Source: Chlorocebus sabaeus (Eukaryota; Chordata; Mammalia; Primates; Cercopithecidae). Taken from it: a stretch of 64,000 nt of DNA. Position numbers and translations under genes: made by a program. The first letter of the stretch is position 1; every line of letters begins with the position of its first letter. The DNA lies in assembly GCF_047675955.1 (NCBI RefSeq), contig NW_027327629.1:279956-343955 (forward strand), in the 5' to 3' direction. Shown in pieces: positions 49,501-60,284 of this stretch. The notes beneath the pieces are model-generated. The model saw only the letters and a program-made list of their open reading frames with translations, ran no database searches and was not told the DNA's origin.

Positions 49501-49648
49501 CTCTAAGGGCTTCCAAATATCACTTTGCAAATTCCACAAGAACAGTGTCAGCAAAAGACTCATTGAGGGCAAAGCAGTAACTCTGTGAGATGAATTAACA
49601 GAACACAAAGCAGTTTCTCAGAAAGCTTCTTTCCGGTTTTTAACTGAA
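48661..49648 (-). repeat. 988/989-bp tandem duplication containing an Alu, copy 1
   Basis: Four monomers plus the Alu are repeated next door. The shared start is gatatttcgtttttcacc (48661 versus 49649), and the offset becomes 989 after the Alu T run (20 versus 21 T). Only a few differences are seen between copies. Examples are cacccacgctgg versus cgcccacgctgg and agacaggg versus agacgggg inside the Alu, and cct versus cgg at the Alu 5' junction. Confidence 0.95.
49090..49378 (-). mobile_element. AluY-type element with 12-bp deletion (AluYd-like), copy 2
   Basis: A 289-bp Alu on the minus strand with a 20-nt T run and AluY-type right arm bases. It has the same 12-bp left-arm deletion as the element at 29445 (GAGATCATGGTGAAACC in Alu sense). 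The target-site duplication is imperfect: gcgaaagacttctt at 49078 and gcgagagacatctt at 49380. The empty site is preserved in a paralogous monomer at 46703-46717. Confidence 0.96.
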
Positions 49649-50077
49649 GATATTTCGTTTTTCACCATAGCCCTCTATGGGCTTCCGAATATCACTTTTA
49701 ATGTTCCACAAGAACAGCCTTAGCGAAAGGATTATTGAAGGGAAAGATGTAACTCTGTGAGATGAATTAACAGAACACAAAGAAGTTTCTCAGAACGCTT
49801 CTTTCCAGTTTTTTCGGAAGATATTTCCTTTTTCACCATAGCCCTCTATAGGCTTCCAAATAACACTTTGCATATTCCACAAGAACCGTATTAGGAAAAG
49901 GCTTCTTGAGAGGAAAGCAGTAACTCTGTGAGATGAATTAACAGAACACAAAGCAGTTTCTCAGACAGCTTCTTACCAGTGTTTAATGGAAGTTATTGCC
50001 TTTTTCACCATAGCCCTCCATGGGCTTCCAAATATCACTTTGCAAATTCCAAAAGAACAGCCTTAGCGAAAGACTTC
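49379..50077 (-). repeat. Alpha-satellite segment 4 between the two Alu copies
   Basis: About four monomers of satellite between the duplicated Alus, in the same orientation. The junction of the 988-bp duplication falls inside it at 49649. Confidence 0.95.
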
Positions 50078-50637
50078 TTTTTTTTTTTTTTTTTTTTTGA
50101 GACGGAGTCTCGCTCTGTCGCCCACGCTGGAGTGCAGTGGCGCAATCTCGGCTCACTGCAAGCTCCGCCTCCCGGGTTCACGCCATTCTCCTGCCTCAGC
50201 CTCCCGAGTAGCTGGGATTACAGGCGCCCGCCACTGCGCCCGGCTAATTTTTTCTATTTTTAGTAGAGACGGGGTTTCACCATGATCTCGATCTCCTGAC
50301 CTTTGGATCCGCCCGCCTCGGCCTCCCAAAGTGCTGGGATTATAGGCGTGAGCCACCGTGCCCGGCGGGCGAGAGACATCTTTAAGGGAAGCTGAATCTC
50401 TGAGAGATGAATAAACAGAACACAAATCAGTTTCTCAGAAAGCTTCTTTTCGGTTTTTATCTTATGATACTTCCTTTTTCACCGTAGCCCTCTAAGGGCT
50501 TCCAAATATCACTTTGCAAATTCCACAAGAACAGTGTCAGCAAAAGACTCATTGAGGGCAAAGCAGTAACTCTGTGAGATGAATTAACAGAACACAAAGC
50601 AGTTTCTCAGAAAGCTTCTTTCCGGTTTTTAACTGAA
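49649..50637 (-). repeat. 988/989-bp tandem duplication containing an Alu, copy 2
   Basis: Second copy of 48661-49648. It ends at about 50637, where gatatttcg of the next expected unit becomes gatatttcc and ordinary satellite resumes. The edges lie within homologous parts of two monomers, as expected for unequal crossover. Confidence 0.95.
50078..50367 (-). mobile_element. AluY-type element with 12-bp deletion, duplicated copy of the 49090 Alu
   Basis: Nearly identical to the Alu at 49090-49378, including the 12-bp deletion and the flanking bases on both sides. It arose by DNA duplication rather than by a separate insertion. The T run is 21 nt. Confidence 0.96.
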
Positions 50638-50960
50638 GATATTTCCTTTTTCACCATAGCCCTCTATGGGCCTCCAAATATCACTTTCCAAACCCCACAA
50701 GAACAGCCTTAGCGAAAGTCTTCTTGAATGGAAAGCTGTAACTCTGTGAGATGAATTTACCGAACACAAATGGGTTTCTCAGAAAGCTTCTTTCCGGTTT
50801 TTAACTGAAGATATTTCCTTTTTCACCATAGCCCTCTATGGGCTTCCAAATATCACTTTCCAAACCCCACAAGAACAGCCTAAGTGAAAGTCTTCTTGAA
50901 TGGAAAGCTGTAACTCTGTGAGATGAATTTACCGAACACAAATGAGTTTCTCAGAAAGCT
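50620..50960 (-). repeat. Single-monomer tandem duplication
   Basis: Two adjacent 172-bp monomers share ttccggttttt, tttccaaaccccac, cttcttgaatgg and gaatttaccgaac (50762 versus 50933). They differ at only about five positions, far fewer than typical neighbours. Confidence 0.85.
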
Positions 50961-51714
50961 TCTTTCCAGTTTTTTACGAAAGATATTTCCTTTTACACCA
51001 TAGCCCTATATGGACTTACAAATATCACTTTGCAAATTCCACAAAAACAGTCTTAGCGAAAGACTTCTTGAAGGGAAAGCTTGAAATCTGTGAGATGAAT
51101 TTACAGAACACAAAGCAGTTTCTCAGAAAACTTCTTTCCGGTTTTTAACGGAAAATATTTCTATTTCACCCTAGCTCTCTAGGCACTTCTAAAAATCACT
51201 TTGCAAATTCCACAACAACAATCTTTGCGAAAGGCTTCTTCAGGGGAAAGCTGTAACTCTGTGAGAAGAATTCACAGAACACAAAGTAGTTTCTCAGAAA
51301 GCTTCTTTCCAGTTTTTAACGGAAGATATTTCCTTTTTCACCATAGCCATCTAGGGACTTCCAAATATCACTTTGCAAATTCCACAAGAAGAGTCTTAGC
51401 GAAAGGCTTCATGAGGGGAAAGCAGTAACTCTGTGAGATGAATTAACGGAACACAAAGCAGTTTCTCAGAAAGATTCTTTCCAGTTTTTAACTAAAGATA
51501 TTTATTTTTTCACCATAGCCCTCTAAGGGCTTCCAAATATCAGTTACCGTATTCCACAAGAACAGCCTTAGCGAAAGGCTTCTTGAAGGGAAACCTGTAA
51601 CTCTGTGAGATGAATTAACAGAACAGAAAGCAGTTTCTCAGAAAGCTTCTTTCCAGTTTTTCCGGAAGATATTTCCTTTTTCACCCTAGAGCACTTTGGG
51701 CTTCGAAATATCCC

Positions 51715-54700
51715 TTTGCAAATTCCAGAAGAACAGTGTTAGCGAAAGGCTTGTTGTAGGGAAAGCAGTAACTCGGTGAGATGAATTAACAGAACACAAA
51801 GCAGTTTCTCAAAAGCTTCTTTCCAGTTTTTAACGGAAGATATTTCCTTCTTCACCGTAGCCCTCCATGGGCTTCCAAATATCACTTTGCAAGTTCCACA
51901 AGTACAGCCTTAGCGAAAGGCTTCTTGACGGGAAAGCTGTAACTCTGTGAGATGAATTTACAGAACACAAAGCAGTTTCTCAGAAAGCTTCTTTCCAGTT
52001 TTTACCCTAAGATATTTCCTTTTTCACCATAGCCCTCTATGGACTTCCAAATATCACTTTACAAATTCCACAAGAACAGTCTTAGCGAAAGACTCCTTGA
52101 GGGGAAAGCATGAACTCTGAGATGTATTAACAGATCACAAAACACTTTCTCAGAAAACTTCTTTACAGTTTCTAACGGAACATATTTCATTTTTCAGCAA
52201 AGCCCTGTTTGGGCTTACAAATATCACTTTGCATATTCCACAAGTACAGTGTTAGCGAAAGGCTTCTTGATAGGAAGGCTGTAACTCTGTGAGTTGAATT
52301 AACAGAATACAAAGCAGTTTCTCAGGAAGCTTCTTTCCAGTTTTAAAGGAAGATATTTCCTTTTTCACCGTAGCCCTCCTTGGGCTTTCAAATATCACTT
52401 TGCAAATTCCCCAAGAACAGTCTTAGCGAAAGGCTTCTTGAGGGGACAGCTGTAACTCTGTGAGGTTAATTAACGAAACATAAAGCAGTTTCTCAGAGTG
52501 CTTCTTTTCTGTTTTTATCTTTGGATATTTCCTTTTTCACCATAGACCTCTCTGGCCTTCCAAATATCACATTGCAAATTCCACAAGAACAGTCCTAGCA
52601 AAAGGTTTCTTGAGGGGAAAGCTGTAACTCTGTGAGAAGAATTAACAGAACACAAAGCAGTTTCTCAGAAAGCTTCTTTCCAGTTTTTAACTGAAGATAT
52701 TTCCTTTTTCACCGTAGCCCCCTGTGGACTTCCAAATATCACTTTCCAAATTCCACAAGAACAGCCTTAGTGAAAGTCTTCTTGAAGGGAAAGCTGTAAT
52801 TATTTGAGATGAATTAACAGAACACAAAGCTGTTTCTCAGAAAGTTTCTTTCCAGATTTTAACGGAAGATATTTCCTTTTTCTCCATAGCCCTCTATGGG
52901 CTTCCAAATATCACTTTGCAAATTCCACAAGAACAGTCTTAGCGTAAGGATTATTGAGGGGAAAGCTGTAACTCTGTGAGATGAATTAACAGAACACAAA
53001 GCAGTTTTTCAGACAGCTTCTTTCCAGTTTTTAACTGAAGATATTTCCCTTTTTACCCTAGCCCTCTATGGGCTTCCAAATATCACTTTGCAAATTCCAC
53101 AAGAACAGTCTTAGCGAAAGGCTTCTTGAAGGGAAAGCTGTAACTCTGTGAGATGAATTAAGAGAGCACAAAGTAGTTTCTCAGAAAGCTTCTTTCAAAT
53201 TTGTAACTAAAGATATTTCCTTTTTCACCATAGCCCTCTATGGGCTTAAAAATATCACTTTGCAAATTCCACAGGAACAGTCTTAGCGTAAGGATTCTTG
53301 AGGGGAGAGTTGTATCTCGGTGAGATGAATTAACATAACACAAAGGAGTTTCTCAGAAAGCTTCTTTCCAGTTTTTAACGGAAGATATTTCCTTTTTCAC
53401 CAGAGCCCTCTATGGGCTTCCTAATATCACTTTGCAAATTCCACAAGAACAGTCTTAGCGAAAGGCTTCTTGAGGGGAAAACTGTAACTCTGTGAGATGA
53501 ATTAACGGAACACAAAGCAGTTTCTCAGAATGATTCTTACCAGTTTTTAAGGGAAGTTATTTCCTTTTTCACCAAAGCCCTCTACGGGCTTCCAAATATC
53601 ACTTTGCAAGTTCCACAAGAACAGCATTAGCGAAAAGTTTCTTGAGGGGAAAGCTGTAACTCTGTGAGATGAATTAACAGAACACAAAGCAGTTTCTCAG
53701 AGAGCTTCTTTCCAGATTTTAATGGAAGACATTTCCTTTTTCACCATATCCCTCTAAGGGCTTCCAAATATCACTTTGGAAATTCCACAAGAACAGTCTT
53801 AGCGAAAGCTTCTTGAGGGGAAAGCAGTAACTCTGAGATGAAATGAGAGCGCCAAAAACATTTTCTCAGAAAGCTTCATTCCAGTTTTTCACGGAAGATA
53901 CATCCTTTTTCAGCAAAGCGCTCTCTGGCCTTACAAATATCACTTTCCAGATTCCACAAGACAGCCTTAGCGAAAGGATTCTAGAAGGGAAAGCTGAAAT
54001 TCCGTGAGATGAATAAAGAGAAGACAAAGGAGTTTCTCAGACAGCTTCTTTCCAGTTTTTAACTGAAGATATTTCCTTTTTCACCCTAGACTCTTTGGGC
54101 TTCGAAATATCACTTTGAAATTCCAGAACAACACTCTAAGCGAAAGGCTTCTTGAAGGGAAAGATGTAACTCTGTGAGATGAAGTAACAGAACACAGAGC
54201 CGTTTCTCAGAAAGCTTCTTTCCAGTTTCTAACGGAAGATATTTCCTTTTTCACCATAGCCGTCTAAGGCCTTCCAAATATCACTTTCCATATTCCACAA
54301 GAACAGTCTTAACGAAAGGCTTCTTGAGGGGAAAGGTGTAACTGTGTTAGATGAATTAACAGAACACAAAGCAGTTGCTCAGAAAGCTTCTTTCCAGTTT
54401 TTAGCAGAAGACATTTCCTTTTTTACCATAGCCCTCAATGGGCTTCCAAATATCACTAGGCATGTTCCACAAGAACAGTCTTAGCGTAAGGATTAATGTG
54501 GGGAAAACTGTAATTCTGTCAGATGAATTAACAGAACAAAAAGGAGTTTCTCAGAAAGCTTCTTTCCACTTTTTAACGGAAGATATTTCTTTTTTCACCA
54601 TAGCCCTCTAGGGTCTTCCAAATATCACTTTGCAAATTCCCCAAGAACAGTCTTAACGAAAGGCTTCTTCAGGGGAAAGCTGTAACACTGTGAGATGAAT

Positions 54701-57700
54701 TAACAGAACACAAAGCAGTTTCTCAGACAGCTTCTTTCCAGTTTTTAACTGAAGATATTTCCTTTTGCACCCTAGACCTCTTTGGGCTTCAAAATATCAC
54801 TTTGCAAATTCCAGAAGAACAGTCTTAGCGAAAGGCTTCTAGTAGGGAAAGCTGTAACTCGAGGAGATGAAATAACAGAACACAAAGCAGTTTCTCAGAA
54901 AGCTTCTTTCCAGTTTTTCACGGAAGATATTTCCTTCTTCACCGTGGCCCTCTATGGGCTTCCAAATATCACTTTGCAAGTTCCACAAGAACAGTCTTAG
55001 CGAAGGGCTTCTTGAGGGGAAAGCTCTAACTCTGTGAGATGAATTAACAGAACAGAAAGCAGCTTCTCAGAAAGCTTCTTTCCAGTTTTTATCCTAAGAT
55101 ATTTCCTTTTTCACCATAGCCCTCTATGGACATCCAAATATCACTTTCCAAATTCCACAAGAACAGTCTTAGCGAAAGACTTCTTGAGGGGAAAGCAATA
55201 AATCTGAGATGAATTAACACAACACAAAACACTTTCTCAGAAAGCTTCTTACCTTTTTAAACGGAAGATATTTCGTTTTTCAGCATAGCCCTCTATGGGC
55301 TTACAAATATCACTTTCCATATTCCACAAGTACAGTCTTAGCGAAAGGCTTCTTGAGGGGAAGGCTGTAACACTGTGAGTTGACCTAACAGAATACAAAG
55401 CATTTTGTCAGAAATCTTCTTTCCAGTTTTTAAAGGAGGATATTTCCTTTTTCACCATAGCCCTATATGGACTTTCAAATATCACTTTACAAATTCCACA
55501 AGAACAGTCTTAGTGAAAGGCTTCTTGAGGGGAAAGCTGTAACTCTGTGAGGTGAATTAAGGGAACATAAAGCGGTTTCTCAGAATGCTTCTTTTCAGTT
55601 TTTATCTTAGAATATTTCTTTTTTCACCATAGACCTCTATGGGCTTCCAAATATCACATTGCAAATTCCACAAGAACAGTCTTAGCAAAAGGCTTCTTGA
55701 GAGGAAAGCTGTAACTCTGTGAGAAGAATGAACAGAACACAAAGCAGTTTTTCAGAAAGCTTATTTCCAGTTTTCAACTGAAGATATTTCCTTTTTCACC
55801 ATAGCCCTGTATGGGCTTCTAAATATCACTTTGCATGTTCCACAAGAACAGCATTAACGAAAGGCTTCTTGAGGGGAAAGCTGTAACTCTGTGAGATGAA
55901 TTAGCAGAACACAAAGCAGTTTCTCAGAAAGCTTCTTTCCATTTCTTATCGGAAGATATTTCCTTTTTCACCATATCGCTCTATGGGCTACCAAATATCA
56001 CTTTGGAAATTCCACAAGAACAGTCTAAGCGAAAGGCTTCTTGAGGGGAAAGCAGTAACTCTCAGATGAAATAAGAGAGCACAAAACAGTTTCTCAGAAA
56101 GCTTCATTCCAGTTTTTCACGGAAGATACTTCCTTTTTCAGCAAAGCGCTCTATGGGCTTACAAATATCACTTTCCTGATTCAACAAGACAGCCTTATCG
56201 AAAGGCTTCTTGAAGGGAAAGCTGTAATTCCGTGAGATGAATTAAGAGAAGACAAAGCAGTTTCTCAGACAGCTTCTTTTCAGTTTTTAAATGAAGATAT
56301 TTCCTTTTTCACCCTAGAACTCTTTGGGCTTCGAAATATCACTTTGCAAATTCCAGAAGAACAGTCTTAGCGAAAGGCTTCTTGAGGGGAAAGCTGTAAC
56401 TCTGTGAGTGAACTAACAAAACACAAAGCAGCTTTTCATACAGCTTCTTTTCGGTTTTTATCTTAGGATATTTCCATTTTCACCATAGCCTACTATGGGC
56501 ATCGAAATATCACTTTGGAAATTCCACAAAAACAGTCCTAGCGGAACGATTCTTTAGGCAAAAGAAGTAACTCTTTGAGATGAATTAACAGAACACAAAG
56601 CAGTTTCTCAGAAAGCTTCTTTTCAGATTTTAACTGAAGGTATTTCCTTTTTCACCATAGCCCTCTATGGGCTTCAAGATATCACTTTGTAAATTCCACA
56701 ACAACAGCCTTAGCGAAAGGCTTCCTGAGGTAAAAGAGTAACTGTGAGTTGAATTAACAGAACACAAAGCAGTTTCTCAGAAAGCTTTTTTTCAGTTTTT
56801 ATCTTAGGATGTTTCCTTTTTCACCATTGCCCTCTATGTGCCTCCAAATATCACTTTGCAATTCCACAAGAACAGTCTTAGTGAACGGCTTCCTGAGGGG
56901 AAAGCTGTAGCTCGGTGATATGTACTAACAGAACACACCGCATTTTCTCAGAATGGTTCTTTCCAGTTTTTATCTTAGGATATTTCCTTTTTCAGCATAG
57001 CCCTCTATCGGCTTCCAAAAACATTTTGCAAATTCAACAAGAACAGTCTTAGCGAAAGGATTCTGGAGATAAAAGCTGTAAATCTGTAAGATGAATTAAA
57101 AGAATTCAAAGCAGTTTCTCAGAAACCTTCTTTTCGTTTTTTATCTTACGATATTTCCATTTTAACCATAGGGCTATAGGGTTTCCAAATCTCACTTTGC
57201 AAATTCCAGAAGAAAATTCTTAGCGAAAGGCTTCTTGAGGGTAAAGCTGTAACTCTGTAAGATGAATTAACAGAACACAAAACATTTTCTCACAAACCTA
57301 CTTTTCAGTTTTTACCTTAGGATATTTCCTTTTTCACCATAGCCCTCTATGGGATTCCAATTATCACTTTGAAAATTCCACATGAACAGTCTTAGCGAAA
57401 GTCTTCTTGAGGGGAAAGCTGTAACACTGTGAGAGGAACTAACTGAACACAAAGCAGTTTCTCAGAAAGCTTCTTTCCAGTTTTTAACTGAGGATATTTC
57501 CTTTTTCACCATAGCCCTTTTGGGCTTCAAAATATCACTTTGCGAATTCCACAACAACAGCCTTAGCGAAAGGCTTCCTGAGGTAAAAGAGTAACTCTGT
57601 GACTTGAATTAACAGAACACAAAGCAGTTTCTCAGAAAGCTTCTTTTCAGTTTTTATCTTAGGATGTTTCCTTTTTCACCATTGCCCTCTATGTGCCTCC

Positions 57701-60284
57701 AAATATCATTTTGTAATTCCACAAGAACAGTCTTAGTGAACGGCTTCCTGAGGGGAAAGCTGTAGCCCGGTGATATGTACTAACAGAACACACCGCATTT
57801 TCTCAGAATGGTTCTTTAAAGTTTTTAACGGAAGATATTTCCTTTTTCACCTTAGCCCTCTATGGGCTTCCAAATATCACTTTGCAAATTTCACAAAACA
57901 GTCTTAGTGAACGGCTTCTTGAGGGAAAAGCTGTAGCTCTGTGAGATGAACTAACAGAACACAAAGCAGTTTTTCAGACAGCTTCTTTTCGGTAAGTATC
58001 TTACGATATTTCCATTTTCACCGTAGCCCTCTATGGGCTTCCACATATCACTTTGGAAATTCCTCAAAAACAGTCTTAGCGGAAGGCTTCTGGAGGGGAA
58101 AGCTGTAACTCTTTGAGATGAATTAACAGAACACAAAGCAGTTTCTCGGAAAGCTTCTTTTCATTTTTTAACTGAAGTTATTTCCATTTTCACCATAGCT
58201 TTCTATGGGATTGCAAATATCACTATGCAAATTCCACAAGAACAGTGGAAGCGAAAGACTTCGGGAGGGGAAAACTGTAACTCTATCAGATTAATTAACA
58301 GAACACAAAGCAGTTTCTCAGATATCTTCTTTCCAGTTTTTAACGAAAGATATTTCCTTTTTCACCATAGCCCTCTAAGGGCTTCCAAATATCACTTAGA
58401 AAATTCCACAAGAACAGTCTTAGCGAAAGGTTTCTTGAGGTGAAAGCTGTAACACGGTGAGATGTTTTAACAGAACACACATCAGTTTCTCAGAAAGCTT
58501 CTTTCCAATTTTTAACGTAAGTTATTTCCTTTTTCACCATAGTCCTCTACGGGCTTCAAAGATCACTTTGCAAATTCCACAAGAACAGTCTTAGCGAAAG
58601 GCTTCTGGGAGCAAAGCTGTAATTCTGTGAGATGAACTAACAAAACACGAAGCAGTTTCTCAGAAATCTTCTTTTCGGTTTTTAATGGAAGAAATGTCCT
58701 TTTTCATCATAGCCCTCAATGGGCTTCCAAATTTCACTTTGCAAATTCCACAAGAACAGTCTTAGTGAAAGGCTTTTTGAGGGGAAGGCTGTAACTCTGG
58801 TGACGAATTAACAGAACACAGTGCAGTTTCTCAGAAAGCTTCTTTTCAGTTTTTGTCTTAGGATATTTCCTTTTTCACCGTAGCCCTCTATGGGCTTCCA
58901 AATATCACTTTGCATATTCCAAAAGAACAGCCTTAGTGATCGGCTTCATGATAGGAAAGCTGTAACTCTGTGAGATTAATTAACGGAACACAAAGCAGTT
59001 TTTCAGAAAGGTTCTTTCCAGTTTTTAGCGGAAGATATTTCCTTTTTCACCATAGTCCACTATGGGCTTCAAAATATCACTTTGCAAATTCCACAAGAAC
59101 AGTCTTAGTGAACGGCCCCTTGAGCGGAAATCTGTAACTCTGTGAGATGAATTAACAGAACACAAAGCAGTTTCTCAGAAATCTTCTTTCAAGTTTTTAA
59201 CGAAAGATATTTCCTTTTTCACCAAAGTCCTCTATGGGATTACAAATATCAGATTGCAAATTTCACAAGAACAGTCTTAGTGAAGGGCTTCTTGAGGGGA
59301 AAGCTGTAACACTGTGAGATGAACTAACACAACACAAAGCAGTTTCTCAGACAGCTTCTTTTCGGTTTTTATCTTAGGATATTTCCATTTTCAAAATAGC
59401 CCTCTATGGGCTTCCAAGTATCACTTTGCAAATTCCACAAGAACAGTCTTATAGAAAGGCTTCTTGAGGGAAAAGCTGTAACTCGGTGAGATGTATTAAC
59501 AGAACACACGGCAGTTTCTCAGAAAGCTTCTTTCCAGTTTTTAAGGGAAGTTATTTCCCTTTTCACCATAGCCCTCCATGGGCTTCCAAATATCACTTTG
59601 CAAATTCCAGAAGAACAGTCTTAGCGAAAGGCTTCTGAAGGGGAAATCTGTAACTCTGTGAGTTGAATTAACAGAACACAAAGCAGTTTCTCACAAATCT
59701 TCTTTCCAGTTTTTAACGGAAGTTAGTTCCTTTTTCACCATAGTCCTCTATGGGCTTCCAAATATGACTTTGCAAATTCCACAAGAACAGTCTTAGCGAA
59801 AGGCTTCTTCAGGGGGGAAGCTGTAACTCTGTGAGATGAATTAACAGAACACAAAGCAGTCTCTCAGAAAGCTTCTTTCCAGTATTTAACTGAAGATATT
59901 TCCTTTTTCACTATAGCCCTCTATGGGCTTCCAAATATCACTTTGGAAATCCCACAAGAACAGTCTTAGCAAAAGGCTTCTTGAGAGGAAAGCTGTACCT
60001 CGGTGATATGTACTAACAGAACACACCGCATTTTCTCAGAATGGTTCTTTCCAGTTTTTAACGGAAGATATTTCCTTTTTCACCTTAGCCCTCTATGGGC
60101 TTCCAAATATCCCTTTGCCAATTCCACAAGAACAGCCTTAGCGAAAGGCTTCTTGAAGGAAAGATGTAACTCTGTGAGATGAATTAACAGAACACAGAGC
60201 AGTTTCTCAGAAAGCTTCTTTCCAGTTTTGAACGGAAGATATTTCCTTTTTCACCATAGCCCTCTATGGGCTTCCAAATATCAC
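51715..60284 (-). repeat. 8570-bp tandem duplication unit (50 monomers), copy 1
   Basis: The sequence from tttgcaaattccagaag at 51715 reappears at 60285 and continues in register to the window end. The offset is 8570-8571 bp, equal to 50 monomers of 171.4 bp. Over the 3.7 kb where both copies are visible I noticed about eight differences. They include single-base indels at 52331/60911 and around 54327/62899, ctg versus cag near 52510/61080, and gacct versus gaact near 55382/63953. The region upstream of 51715 does not match that upstream of 60285, which sets the junction. Confidence 0.95.
56690..57010 (-). repeat. Two-monomer motif repeated five monomers downstream (57540-57860)
   Basis: The rare variants aggtaaaagagtaac, accattgccctctatgtgcc and tgatatgtactaac / cacaccgcatttt occur at 56715-56945 and again 855 bp downstream. 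The tgatatgtactaac monomer occurs a third time at 60004, 13 monomers after its second occurrence. Confidence 0.8.

Noticed and set aside
50078..50367. A third independent Alu insertion
   Set aside because: Its insertion site, flanks and internal changes match the Alu at 49090, so it came from the 988/989-bp tandem duplication.
29458..50425. Alu-derived frames of 62-101 aa
   Set aside because: They are Alu translations, in part running into satellite. No exon features are present.
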